NCBI GenBank assembly: GCA_032207245.1
Contig: JAGEOH010000211.1
Location: 1-64,000 of the forward strand
Origin: Pardosa pseudoannulata
Lineage: Eukaryota; Arthropoda; Arachnida; Araneae; Lycosidae
Direction of reading: 5' to 3'
Length of the DNA stretch: 64,000 bases
This document shows, piece by piece, positions 24,141-34,860 of the stretch (position 1 is the first letter of the stretch; each line of letters opens with the position of its first letter). Under the pieces are notes generated by a model. That model made no database searches and was not told the DNA's origin. It saw only the letters and a list, made by a program, of their open reading frames with translations. Position numbers and translations under genes: made by a program.

Positions 24141-24712
24141 TGTAACGTATCCGGTCCCTGTTTCAGGAGACACAAGGAAGAATCCGATGTTCTAGACTAA
24201 ATGATTTATTACACATCAGCTATATACATTATTTCACAAGTATAAAATAAAACAATCTGATCACAGGAAGTGATGAGTACAGGCCTAAGTAGAGACGGGT
24301 ACCTAAACTAATTCAGACTCTGCCGAAATATGGTAGCATAGACGGAAGACACAATTCGTAGCTTTCTCACGATATCACTAAAACACACTTAAAAACTCTA
24401 GCACAGTTCAGACGAACATCAACAATCCTGAAGAGGATTATAATAGCATACGAAGAACACCAAGCACAGGGTATCACTTCAATCTCACAAGAGATTTATC
24501 CCAAGACGGGATTATAGCAAATTAAACTCTCCGGCAGAGAGACAGGTCAAGGCGACCAACGAGTTAGCCGATGCGGGCTACTCAAGAAAAGATCCCAAGG
24601 TGGGATTATCGCAAATAAAACTCTCCGGTAGAGAGACAGGTCAAGGCGACCAACGAGTTAGCCGATGCGGGCTACTCAAGAAAAGATCCCAAGGTGGGAT
24701 TATAGCAAGTGG
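24141..24712 (-). repeat. LTR-E, truncated at the array's right end
   Basis: Begins TGTAACGTATCC and runs through at least three 92-bp repeat units, then stops within a unit at gggattatagcaag, where unrelated BEL/Pao sequence starts. The U3 end of the outermost 5' LTR is missing, so no target-site duplication can be found on this side. It carries more substitutions than the inner LTRs (for example gttctagactaaatgattta). Confidence 0.75.
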
Positions 24713-25060
24713 TTATAGAATTGAATTTATAGGTTTACCTACCAAGAAGTTGGTCTGGTAGGTAAAGCAATCACTTGCATTTTTCCAAAGCATCCCTAGC
24801 GTTTTAGATACGATCTCTTCCGAATTTCTATCCAGTAGAAACTCTTGCATTTCAGGGATTGGACCCTTGTACGAGTGACATTTATGTATAGTCATTCCTC
24901 CTCGAAGAAGGAGTTGCGATAACTCTAATTGGAGTTTTTAAAATTCGAGTTCATCTGAAGAACCAGAAAAGCAGTCATCCATGTAAAAATTTTGAAGGAC
25001 AGTCTTTGAAGCTAAAGGGAAGTTCATACTGTCGCGAGTTGTAGAACTGTTGTTGCTAAA
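24713..25060 (-). pseudogene. BEL/Pao-type reverse transcriptase fragment
   Basis: The minus strand encodes ASKTVLQNFYMDDCFSG, the YMDD palm motif in the spacing typical of BEL/Pao RT. A Leu-rich helix ending LLLRGG, then HKCHSY and SKTLGMLW, follow in the same frame. One stop codon lies just after the palm motif (near 24943) and the remaining domains are absent. It starts exactly where LTR-E is broken. Confidence 0.7.
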
Positions 25061-25570
25061 TAAGGGGCCGACGCAGTCCCGTAGGTGACAGTCCGTAAAT
25101 AAAAAACTTTGATTGGGGACTTGTGTTGTTTAGGTTGTATACCGCGACTTTAATTTGTTCGTGTTCAAAGATTCATATATATATTTTATTTTTATACTGT
25201 CTGACATTTTTATGACATTAATCTATTTTTCAGCGTTCTCAAATATATTAGAGTAGTGTGGTGCCGACAAAGATGCACACAGATTAACTTTAATCCTAAT
25301 TTCAAGTTTTTTATGCAAACTTTTGTCGTTAATTATTCATTTATCTTTTGTAGAATAAATGTTGTGGCAACGGCGACAGAAGAAGATTAATTTTATTCTC
25401 TTGCAGTCTAATGCGTTGTGTATATAACGAGATGTGTTAAAGTTTGATCTGTTGTCTGTTTTTTCCCTACTAAAATGCTTGTTCGTTTTAAGCTCTGAAT
25501 TTTTATTACCTGCTGCACAGTTTCGTGGGAGTATCAGACCAACACCTCCCCACAGTAGTATGCGTAGAAC
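25061..25570. other. No gene seen
   Basis: AT-rich sequence, possibly including more of the BEL/Pao fragment to about 25110, then short open frames with no recognisable content. Confidence 0.5.
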
Positions 25571-26370
25571 TTGAACTAGTGTTATGAAAAGAGATGAGAA
25601 ATTAAATCCTAAATTGTCATATAAATCATCTCTTTAGATTTCTAAAAACCATTTTTTGGTAATTAAACATTTACTTAAAATTTTTTTATAACAAACTTCT
25701 GTTAGCTAACCAATGCTGTTTAACTTAAAAAATCGCTAATTTTTTTAGTATTTTACAAAGTTCAGATACATTATAATGAATTTATGAATAAAAGTATAAA
25801 AGGTAACAATTATGTAATAAATAACTCGGAATAAATTGATTTATGTATTCTCAAAGTAGTTAAGTAATTTTTTGAAATATACCTATTTTCTTGAGTATAG
25901 CGGTTCACACTCTAATATTTTTCGATTAAACTGAAGCTAATTTGAAAAAGTAATACACTATTTACTGATATTACTTAAATAATATAAATTTAATTTTAAA
26001 GCTTACATACATTTTTATTCAACATTAATATTAAAAAAATAAAATTATTAATATTTCTTATATAAATCAAAAGTTATACAATCTTTAAGTATATAAAAAT
26101 ACTATGAAGAATCTGAACAATGCAAACATTTCATAAAGTCATTTATGAATTTTTTTCAATAAAAAGTAGAGCGAATATATATTTATAATCGAAGTACAAA
26201 CGCACAATATCTATTTCAAATTTCTACACAAACAAAAAAAAAATCTGGAAATTAAATTTTCTGAAATTTATTTAATCTTCTTTACATCTGCCATCAAGCA
26301 ACAGGTTCTATATACATGAAAAAGCCAATATATGTTTACTCGTTTTTATATTACACTTTCTCGTGTTTCA

Positions 26371-26415
26371 AAAAAATAGACTGTAGCACTCCACTCCAAA
26401 CGAAACGAAACCAAA
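26371..26415 (+). repeat. 3' fragment of the tRNA-derived SINE
   Basis: Contains tagactgtagcactccactcc followed by a caaacgaaacgaaacc tail, matching the 3' end of the SINE copies at 30987-31170 and 45155-45336 in reverse orientation. The tRNA-like head is missing. Confidence 0.5.
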
Positions 26416-27365
26416 TCTATTACGCTTTACGCTTCTTATTTGTGTTAATTCATGAGCTCAAGTTATTCGTAAATTTTATGGTACTTCTAAAATTAACATT
26501 ATATCAATAATGCCTAGCCCATGCTATTATATTCACCTGTACGTATCAATTTATACTAATATAATTTTACAAAATTTCTTCATTCATTTCTATAAAATAT
26601 TTAATAAAGAAACTTTAATATCAGATAACCATGACTGTTTTGATTAAAATAATTGATGAGAGGAATATCTTTTGAATGTAAATATGAAATGATTGGTATT
26701 AGGAATGTTAATAAATGGTGATTTTTATAACCATATATGATGATGGTTTTAATATATAATTTAAGTGTTTTGATCCGAGAATGCTTTTTAATGCAAAATC
26801 TCCTACTCTAATATTAACATAATTTTCAGATATATTTTATATTTACCAGATCAAAATAATTTTCAACCATAAGAACTTCCAATTAACCCTTTCGTGAGCC
26901 ATTTATTTCACACACAACGTTTACTAATCTCTTGGTTCTGAATCCTCGTATTTCCGCTTCTATGAAATTAGTTATTTCTAAAAACGTAACATTGATATAC
27001 TGTCAATTTTTGCGAGGTTGTCGGACTGTCATTTTTTGAATCTGGGTAAGGAAGACGTTATAAACAAATGTAGACATATATAATATTGAGGTTGATAAAA
27101 TTATCCTAAAGGTTGGAGTATAAATAAATTTTGAAGAGAAGGTAATTTTAAAATGCCAGCAAAACATAATCCGGAAATAGAAAGCACTTGCTAATAAGAT
27201 GCAAACATTGAAATATCATCAATTGTAACGTCACAACTAATCACTGAGCGGTTTGTAGTCACGTAGTTTTCTCTTAACTTTAAAATTAATTTTAAAAATG
27301 GTAAACCCATTTTTTTTAATTTTTGGATTAACAAGTCTGGAATTATCAAAAAATATTAAGTTGCA

Positions 27366-27820
27366 CGATTCCCTTACAAGTGCAATTCCTCATCCTCCTA
27401 GGGGTGGGGTGTGGTATTATTAAGTTAGATTAAAATGTGGTTGGCTTTTAACATTTTCTACTAATGTTATGCAGTTCTGGCTGAAAAAGTCAAAATTATA
27501 TAAATCTAATTTAAAACTTAAAATAAAAATACTGATGTCTGACTTGGAAAAAAAGGGGATGAAACTGAAGGGGAGGGGACTGTAACAAAAAAGGAAATAT
27601 TCAATCATTTCTAGAACAATAGTAATATGATACATGCACAATCGTATAAATTATTTTAAAAATAAATTTTTAAAACACAAGTGCAAATTCCTCATTTCCT
27701 GGAGGGTGGGGTGAGGTATTATTAAAAGTTAGATTAAAATGTGGTTGATTTTTAACATTTTCTACTAATATTATGCATTTATAATGTTAAAGTCAAAATT
27801 ATATAAATCTAGTTTAGGGC
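27366..27820. repeat. Tandem duplication, unit about 300 bp
   Basis: The words aagtgcaa(a)ttcctcat, gtattatta, agttagattaaaatgtggtt, ttttctactaat and aaagtcaaaattatataaatct occur in the same order from about 27378 and again from about 27680. The second copy is partial. Confidence 0.65.
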
Positions 27821-27899
27821 CAATTTGGGCGAATTTGCCGAAAACAAGAAAGGCATATACATGTGAAACTCTGATCGTGGAATGCCTACTACACTATTT

Positions 27900-28385
27900 T
27901 TTATGACAATGTGCTTCCTACGTTGTGGCTTTTCACGGGTTGGACCCTTGTTACTTTCAGGATGACAATACCAGTTGTCATGTTTCGAGGTTAACCAAGG
28001 CTTGGTATAGTGCCAATGGAGTTCATCGAATGGACTGGCCTGCCCAGAGCCCAGACCTGAACCCTATCATGAACTTCTGGGAAGAGATGGATCGCCAAAT
28101 TAAGGGCGGCACTAGCCGTCCAAAATCAGTGAAGGAAGATGTATGTCTACTCCAAGCCTAGTGGAAGACAATACCACTAGCTGTAATACAAAGTCTTGTG
28201 GAAAGTATGTCCCGGAGGGTTCAAGATGTAATTGCCTCTCGGGGGGGGGGGCGCTATCAACTATTGATTTTGAATAAAGTTAGTTTTTCTTTTCTATCAC
28301 AGGTGTCCAAATACTTATTGGTAGACAGTTTATTTCGATATGCGCTAAGGGAAAACCACTTGGTTTTGAAACTTAAGTTTGTTTT
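27900..28385 (+). pseudogene. Tc1-like DDE transposase, C-terminal fragment
   Basis: The frame from about 27925 reads FHGLDPCYFQDDNTSCHVSR, then DWPAQSPDLNPIMNFWEEMD, the classic second Asp block and the PDLNP...E block of Tc1-like transposases (the usual PIEN is PIMN here). A frameshift at about 27930 separates the preceding VLPTLW words, and a stop follows near 28161 before the conserved C-terminal helix (LVESMSRRVQDVIASRGG). Downstream, gtgtccaaatacttattggtagaca (about 28304-28327) resembles a Tc1 terminal repeat. The N-terminal DNA-binding half is absent. Catalytically dead. Confidence 0.8.
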
Positions 28386-28850
28386 ATCCACGTAATGCCT
28401 CCTGTCAACGCATCTTTTCGAGCGTTGTTACCGTACGTTTTGTCCCTTAAACCTACGGAAGATCCCGTACTCGAGTAAATATTTAATGGTGCCTTGCGGG
28501 TGCTATTCACCGTTAACCTTCCTAAAGACATTGCATCCTCCCTTCTGTTATGTTGGTCCACCAACTATAAGGCGTATTTATGATCTTTGATGTTAAAGAA
28601 ATCAAAGGATTTGAATCCCTCGACATTTACCCCTTGGAACGAAAACTATGGCCTCGACAATGTTCTCCAAAATCCCCCATGCCCTCCGAACATGGAATTG
28701 AGTGCGAGTCTCAATACTTCGATCTGTATCGAACCAAGCCGGACCAATTTATCTACCTCTTCCTTCACATTTCCTTTAGGGTAACGGAACCTCTCCGAAA
28801 TGAGAAAATTCCCCTTTCGAAAATTTCCCCTCTTCTAATACATCGCTAGC
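28373..28850 (-). pseudogene. Second Gypsy family: degraded protease region
   Basis: The minus strand holds STGSSVGLRDK followed about 20 residues later by TGGITWIKQT. This parallels the DSGSSFDLVNK...TGESVWLKQ spacing of the array element's protease. Several stops and shifts are present. It continues the gag remnant at 28835-29325, with the capsid-like part largely missing. Confidence 0.4.
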
Positions 28851-29325
28851 TCCGCGCACCGCTCCCGGTCCCTTAAACACATCTCAGACGCGGTAAGCTC
28901 TGGATTACCCCTTTGGTTTTTCATCAGGGTTCCGCCTCTCAGGCAAACAACGCCGATCTCCTCCCCCTCAGTGGGCGAAACTAAGTTTTCCTCCCCCTTC
29001 TGAGTGACCCTCAGCCCGTTAGTTAGGGAAAAACTACATCTTGCCAATCCTGTCACCTCCAAAAAATTCCTACGGATATCCTCGCTTCTGCTGAAGCGAG
29101 CCCCTGAAGCGAGCCTGTCTTGCTCTTCGCATCTCCTACGATCCTCCTGCTCCCTTATTTCTACGATTCTTTTTAGCAAAACCTTAGCGGTTTCTTCATT
29201 ATATTCCTTGCTTCCTTCTGTGATTTTTCTAAGCTATATTTTGGTCATCTCTCCCGACTCTTCATTCCTCATCTCCAGTGCCACCTTCACAAGATCTGCT
29301 TTTTTGGCCCTGATCAAAAAGGCCA
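28835..29325 (-). pseudogene. Second Gypsy family: Gag N-terminus
   Basis: An ATG at 29323-29325 starts MAFLIRAKKADLVKVALEM, parallel to MAYLVRFKKVDLLALAYEM in the array element. One stop at about codon 31 is followed by a charged coiled-coil-like stretch (LKRIVEIREQEDRRR), then an open frame to 28835 that lacks the expected capsid-like motifs. It is a divergent relative of the array family, and clearly older. Confidence 0.6.
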
Positions 29326-29952
29326 TTTTTAAAAAAATGCTAATTTACCCCGCAGCTACCCTAGAATAATCCTAAAACATCAACATTAGCAAATACCCTT
29401 TTAAACAAAAAATCACAAATTACCTTCTATGGCAGAATTAACTAAAATAACCAATAAAAACAAGATATTGAAGAGCATAGAATTTTAGATACAAGTATTA
29501 ATATTAAATACATGCACAAAACAATGAAATAATAAAATGAGGAAAAATAAACCCAAAGACAATAGAACCGTGAAGCCTACCCAGAACCAAACATTTCTTA
29601 ATTCGCTAGCGTCCTTTTACACCGAATTAAATTAAGCATGAGAAAACAGGGAATTAAACAAGCACAGTTCATGCGCCTACCTTTCATGACCATCATCTCG
29701 ATCACTATGATGAATGGCATATCATCTTGCGTCCGTAGAACTCTTCAAACCTCCACAGCAGGATTGCGTCTCCTGCTCCCCGGACGCTCCTTGGCCGATG
29801 ACTCTGTCGCAGTTCCCGATGATTCACTCCTGGAAAGCTGATCGTTCTCGCAGTTGCCGATGATACGTCCAGTTTCCTCACCGTTGTCTCCAACTTCGGA
29901 AGTGCAACCTATGCCTCATCCAGGTGGCTACCCCAACGATCTGACACCAGGA
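29326..29952 (-). other. Leader of second Gypsy family, with primer-binding site
   Basis: Untranslated stretch between gag and the LTR. Plus-strand CCAACGATCTGACACCA at 29933-29949 reads TGGTGTCAGATCGTTGG on the minus strand, 15 of 17 positions like the array element's TGGTGGCAGCTCGTTGG. It ends 3 nt from the presumed LTR edge. No other coding sequence is seen. Confidence 0.5.
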
Positions 29953-30490
29953 TGTAATAACCACCCCCACTCCGGGGGCCAATGATGTAATAACACACTG
30001 TTCTGGTGCCTTATGCTTGATTGGGACCTGTCCGCCTACTTTACTGCGGCAGGTATGTTCGTCGCTCGCAGTTGGGATGCATAGGCTAAATAAATCCTCC
30101 AAAGTTTAGAAGGACAACACAAATTTTATTTACAAGATTTAGGAAACATTAGAGTAAAACAAAATGTCATATTTAGAACCTCGGGGCCTGTATGAATAAA
30201 AAAGGATTAACCGAGCATATTTTTAAGTCCAAACAAAACCGTCGTCGTGTTCTCTCAAATCGAAATGAGAGATGTCTCCAAGTCGCAGGCCCGAATCCAA
30301 CTGTTTTCTTCCCATCTTCTCTCCCTTTCCTCGGGGGCGGGGGTGTCCGCATTTCTCGCAACTTGATCCCTGCCGAAAAGAGAAGTTCTCTCGTCCAGAT
30401 GTACTGCTGGCCTGCAAAAACACAACCGAGCGCATCCGAAGAACCTTATCATCCGCCCCCCTCCCCTTAGCCGGCCATCTCCAATGAGGA
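29953..30490 (-). repeat. Probable LTR of second Gypsy family (right edge uncertain)
   Basis: Starts TGTAATAACC next to the primer-binding site and holds a minus-strand AATAAA (plus tttatt near 30125). It includes a GC-rich stretch (about 30280-30480) unlike its surroundings. I cannot find the matching far terminus, so the right edge is set where the GC-rich stretch ends. The overlapping open frames on both strands at 30192-30498 are not convincing genes. Confidence 0.4.
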
Positions 30491-30756
30491 ATTTTCATGT
30501 TTTCTAATTTTAATTTTAAACGATAGAAGACAAAAAAGTAAGCAGGATAGTAGCTATTTTTCTTTCATTTGGAACCTAATTAGTGATTTCTAATGGGATT
30601 TATAGCGGACTCATTAACGTCTCTCAAAAACAATACTTTTCCTCCGCGAAGTTTGTGACATCATCATACATTTTGATACCGAGCGCTTATGTTGTTTACA
30701 TGTTAAAAGGCGGCTTTTAAATTTGTTTCTATATAAAGTATCGCATGTAGTAGAAA

Positions 30757-30980
30757 TTGTTTATTATGTCTGGCATTAAAAAATCATATTATAAATATTG
30801 TACTATACCACTCTGTAAAAATACAACAAATAATTGCAATGGGAAGATATTTTTCAGCGTTCCTAAAGACCCGCATATACGTAAAATCTGGCCAAATGCG
30901 ATGAAAAGGGATGAGAAATTAAACCCTATATTATCATATAAATCATTTCTATGGGTTTGTGAAGACCATTTTTCGGTAAA
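30757..30980 (+). pseudogene. THAP-domain zinc finger fragment
   Basis: An ATG at 30764 opens a THAP domain: CTIPLC for the first Cys pair, FFSVPKDPHIRKIW in the core, then CEDHFSV for the final Cys-x2-His. This is the C2CH signature of P-element-like transposases and THAP proteins, about 70 residues long. A SINE inserted at 30987 ends the frame. No transposase domain follows. A host THAP gene is possible, but the second degenerate copy at 25583 favours a transposon. Confidence 0.65.
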
Positions 30981-30986
30981 TAAATG

Positions 30987-31170
30987 GTTTGGTTTGGTTT
31001 GGTTTGGTTTGGAGTGCTACGGTCTATTTTTTTGCAACACGAGGGCTAATGAGACCGGGAACTACAGCTTAAAGCCGATTCCGAACGGCTACGAACATCC
31101 ATGCCACAGTGGGATTCGAACCCACGAACTCCGGTACCGAAGGCCAGCACCCTAACCAATCGTTCGGCAC
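30987..31170 (-). repeat. tRNA-derived SINE with 13-bp target duplication
   Basis: On the minus strand it starts with a tRNA-like head containing a perfect RNA polymerase III B box (GGTTCGAATCC), continues through a unique body (ggcatggatgttcgtagccg...) and ends in a (ccaaac)n-type tail. Flanked by CGGTAAATAAATG at 30974-30986 and 31171-31183, so this insertion is recent and intact. Confidence 0.85.
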
Positions 31171-31379
31171 CGGTAAATAAATGCTTGCTTTTATTTAAAT
31201 ATTACTAATTTAGAAACTTTATACATTTTTTAATTTAACATTAATATTAAAGGCAATAAAATTGTATTGCTATTTAAAAAAGCATAAATAAGTAAGTAAA
31301 GCCTTTTAAAGATTTTAAATTGAATATATTTGAATATATTTGAAATTTCTTTTCATCAAATTTAAAATACTTAAGAATT

Positions 31380-31455
31380 GGTTTGGTTTTGGTTTTGGAG
31401 CGCTACGGTCTACTTTTTGCAACACGAGGGCTAAAGGTCCCGGTCTCACAAAAAA
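31380..31455 (-). repeat. SINE 3' fragment
   Basis: It matches the tail and adjoining body (ggtttggttttgg, gcgctacggtctac, cacgagggcta) of the SINE at 30987. The tRNA head is missing (5' truncated). Confidence 0.6.
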
Positions 31456-32389
31456 TACCTCCCTAATTTTTATTTTAATATATTACATCTATCTCCATTT
31501 ATAAAAACCGATGCTACTACAAATATGTGTATATGATATATGTATATTTATTTGACTTGTCTATGTCTACAAACAGAAGAGCTGTTATTAGCATGAATAA
31601 AATATTAATACGTGTTAAGTAAAATTGGATAAATATATAAATGATTTTACATACCTTTGGGTTTTAATTCCCCGTATTTCTGCTCCCAAAAAATCCAGAT
31701 TTTTCCCTCCAAAAACGAAAATATTGGCATGCTGTCGATTTTCGAGATGTGTCTGACTGTCCTTTGGTAAATCCAGGTAGAATAGACATTTATGACAAAT
31801 TGAGATAACTAAACTATCTAAATCGATAAAATAAACCTTCAGGTTTAAATAAAAATTAATTTTGATAGCTAGAAAATTTCAGGAACTTATAGCGGAACTT
31901 GCAAAACAAAATTGGAAAATAGTGCGCGTTTACAAGCAATAAGAAAATATTGGACAACCGGAACGATGACGTCACAACCAATCACGGAGCGTTTTGATGT
32001 CACGTGATTTTCGCTTAACTTTAAAATTAATTTTTGAAATGATGGACCCAGTTTTTTACATTTTTGAGAACATTTTTGGAATCTATGAGTCTGGAATTAT
32101 CAGCAGAAATACTAAGTTGTTCGAATCCCCCACATGTGCAAATTCCTCATTTCAAGGAACGCCGAGTGAAAGGGGTCAATGGGGGCGATTTTGCCGAAAA
32201 CAAAAAAGGCATACACATGTGAAACACTGGTCGTGGGATCCACATTCCTTACACAGTGCATACTAATTACAATATTTATGCCTGTACTTATTTTATTTTA
32301 ATCCCATTCCCCTTTTTACAGATCTTTAAATTTAATTACAAACTTTTATCAATTACTTATCTTTTTTGGAATAGGGGAGAGAAGGGCAC

Positions 32390-33555
32390 CTTGGGACATA
32401 GCCCACCTTGGGACACCTTTATTTCCAGGCTTTAATTTGCAGCCATGAATTAGTGCTGATGTGTATTGATAGATGACATTACTCTTCACTTCTCAAAGAA
32501 TTTTGATGAAGATAGTGCTTATAGATAAGGAACAATTTCATTTTCTTTGTTTTGAATAACCCAAAATTACATCAATGTGCATTTTAAAAAGTAATTTTTT
32601 TGAAAAAAATTTTTTAATTTAAAAAAAAGTCTATTGTTATGAAAGAAAATTCATTTATTATTATTTCTATGCTAATAAATAAACTGCATTGTTAAACCTA
32701 ACTGTATAGTAGTTATCAAAAAATACTTTGTAAAATGGGGCAGGTTGGGACACACATATATGGGGCACCTTGGGACATTTTAAAAAGTGTAAACAAATAT
32801 CAATTCAAGAAAAATAATTAATATTTTGGTGCCTAATTTTTAATTGATGATTTAACATGTCAAAATATTAATTTATTAACCTTTTTTGTTTCAGAAAAAA
32901 AAGGTGAGAACAACAAAAACAAACAGAAAGTATTCTGCTGTAAATGCATATTCTTGAATCAACCGCAGAAAAAGTTTTGGCTGGTGTATTGTCTGTAAGA
33001 GAAGCAGCAGGAACCTTATGTGTAAGCAAAAGTACCCTTAGCCACCATATACTTAAATTTAAAAGCAAATATGAATTCACAACAGGCTCTAAATACCAGT
33101 CAAATATAAAAAGTTGCCAAATTTTTAGTGAGGAAGAAGAGATAATGTTAGTCATTTATTACAGGCTTCAAAACATTAATATGGGATAACAATAAGTGAA
33201 GTTAGAACTCTTGCATTTCAGTTTGCTCTAGCTGTTAATAAAAATATTTTGCCAAATTGGATTCGGGATGAAAAATCTCGTATAGACTGGGACCTTGGCT
33301 TCATGAAAAGACATGCTAAATCTATTTCTCTTTAAAAACCCGAAGCTACCAGTCTTTTAAGATCTACAAATTTCAGGGTAGCAAAGGTGCATAAAAAATC
33401 TGAGTTTTCATCAAGCAGCAAAGATGAAGATAAAGTATTAAGACAATGGAAAAAAAACTCCTGGAAGAAAACCGAATGTAAGTGATTTATACGATGACAG
33501 TAGTGACAGCGAGGATATAGATTGTCCAATTGATGGTAGCTTCCATTCAATTAAT
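32390..33555 (+). pseudogene. psq/CENP-B-type (pogo/Tigger-like) transposase remnant
   Basis: From about 32944 a frame encodes a psq-type helix-turn-helix (AEKVLAGVLSVREAAGTLCV, then SKSTLSHHI). In another frame after 33189 it continues with the second DNA-binding half: NWIRDEKSRIDWDLGFMKRH, then SL-stop-KPEATSLLRSTNF. The DDE core that should follow is missing: the sequence jumps to a Ser/Asp-rich C-terminal tail (DDSSDSEDIDCP) near 33493. Repeats of caccttgggaca lie upstream (32396, 32413, 32764). Clearly inactive. Confidence 0.65.
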
Positions 33556-33559
33556 GTCT

Positions 33560-33771
33560 CCCAGTGTTGCAATCGGTTTATCAGGATAAGCAATTAGTTG
33601 TTTAGATTTTAAAAGTTTTAGTTTTCCAATTATTTATAAAAGCTTTCAGGTATTATAGATTTCCCAGATCCAGTATCGTACTGAAAATCAATTTCTTTCT
33701 TGTTAATTACAGCTCTAACCTGATATTTGTTATCATTGCTTATGTGAAAAATATGATGAACAAATTCTGCT
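33560..33771 (-). pseudogene. Third Gypsy family: protease start
   Basis: The minus strand reads VRAVINKKEIDFQYDTGSGKSIIPES, with the retropepsin DTGS at about 33661-33680. The frame then decays, with several stops to about 33560. At the DNA level the segment continues the gag at 34861 once the MITE between them is ignored. Confidence 0.65.
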
Positions 33772-33960
33772 TTCCCAGATAGAGATGTAAAAATCCCGGA
33801 ATTTTGAAGAGGTGGGAATAAACCCGGGAATTTTGAGGAATAAACCCGGAATTTTGAGAACTTTGGGAAGAAATCATTTTAACAATGTTTGCTTTTTTTT
33901 TCCAACAGTAGCTTTTTTAGAACTAGCAAATGATTTCTAAGAGATTTTTTTTACTTTTGG

Positions 33961-33962
<2 letters not shown>

Positions 33963-34036
<74 letters not shown>
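33963..34036. repeat. (TA)n microsatellite
   Basis: An uninterrupted TA run inside the MITE. Confidence 0.95.
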
Positions 34037-34040
<4 letters not shown>

Positions 34041-34353
34041 GAAATAATAGCAATCAGCATTTAAATGATTTTAGAGTAGAACTTATGTAATTAATTAATT
34101 ATTGTTAGTCTTATCAAACACATAACTGGTTGATTCAATTTTAATTGCTAATATAATAATTATATACATTATTGTTTTATAATTATTTATTATGTAAATT
34201 GCTTTATGTTAAACTTTTCCCCTCTTTTTATAATATAAAAATAAATATCTTTAAATTTAAAATAACAGTTTATTATTTTGTGTAGTGCAATATCATTTCA
34301 AGGTGTCACCAAATGACATTTTTGCATTTTGTATCCAATTCCTACACACACAC

Positions 34354-34459
<106 letters not shown>

Positions 34460-34860
34460 TGTTATTCAAGAAAAATAATGATTTACAGGTTTTGTGACAC
34501 TACAGATTATTGCGTAATATTTATGTAATAATAAAAATATTGGATATTTCTCAAAGGAAAAATAGACTCATACTTTTATGCTAAACATGATACCTTGCCA
34601 TATATAGTTAGTTATTCCCAATTATTCAGTTTTTGTTTCATAGCATATAATAGTTAAATTTTGTGAAAATATCAACTTTTGAGGTCTACAACAAAGACAG
34701 AAGAAATGGTGGTTCTCATTGTGACATAGAAATTTGCGGCTTCAAAATATTTCAAAATTTCCATGTTTTGGAAATTTTCAAAATTCCCGTTCCAAAAACC
34801 CGGTTTTTTTTCCCGGGTGTAAACCGGGTTTTTTCCACTGTTCACAACTCTATTCCCAGA

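Larger units (their letters stand above)
1..24712 (-). mobile_element. Tandem array of four Ty3/Gypsy-type LTR retrotransposons sharing LTRs
   Basis: Four internal regions (98-5670, 6598-13464, 14484-18821, 19840-24140) alternate with single LTRs (1-97 partial, 5671-6597, 13465-14483, 18822-19839, 24141-24712 partial). All read right to left. Each LTR begins TGTAACG (TGTAAT in the third) and ends CGTTACA on the plus strand, an inverted terminal match. A polypurine tract (seen as CTTCCTCCCCCC on the plus strand) abuts its right edge, as expected for the 3' LTR of a minus-strand element. The consensus order is gag-protease-integrase-RT-RNase H with no env. Neighbours share one LTR, so the array is not independent insertions. 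It looks like LTR-LTR unequal exchange, tandem duplication, or partly assembly error. Copies 1 and 2 resemble each other most, as do 3 and 4. Confidence 0.85.
25575..27880 (+). mobile_element. THAP-type repeat, copy A (degenerate)
   Basis: 25583-25670 matches the THAP-encoding part of copy B (atgaaaagagatgagaaatt..., catataaatcat). 26930-27310 matches 31660-32045 (taatttcc...tattt, gtcacg, ctctta actttaaaattaattt), and 27830-27880 matches 32185-32240 (ttgccgaaaacaa, catgtgaaac). The segment order is the same in both copies, so this is one repeated element. No catalytic domain is visible, and the THAP frame has stops. An internal ~300-bp tandem duplication is listed separately. Confidence 0.5.
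30600..32280 (+). mobile_element. THAP-type repeat, copy B
   Basis: Homologous in order to 25575-27880: the THAP exon first, then an AT-rich middle (taacattaatattaaa), then 31660-32240 with words shared with 26930-27880 (tgacgtcacaaccaatcacggagcg, gccgaaaac, catgtgaaac). It is interrupted by a SINE at 30987-31170 and a SINE fragment at 31380-31455. No terminal inverted repeat was resolved. Confidence 0.5.

Noticed and set aside
1..24712. An integrated animal retrovirus
   Set aside because: Gag-protease-integrase-RT with no envelope gene, plus Gypsy-type RT, indicates an LTR retrotransposon.
30192..30498. Overlapping open frames on both strands
   Set aside because: A GC-rich LTR-like stretch gives long frames in several phases; no motif recognised.
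31080..31170. tRNA gene-like sequence with B box
   Set aside because: The same head recurs with a common body, tail and target duplications, so it is a SINE and not a tRNA gene.
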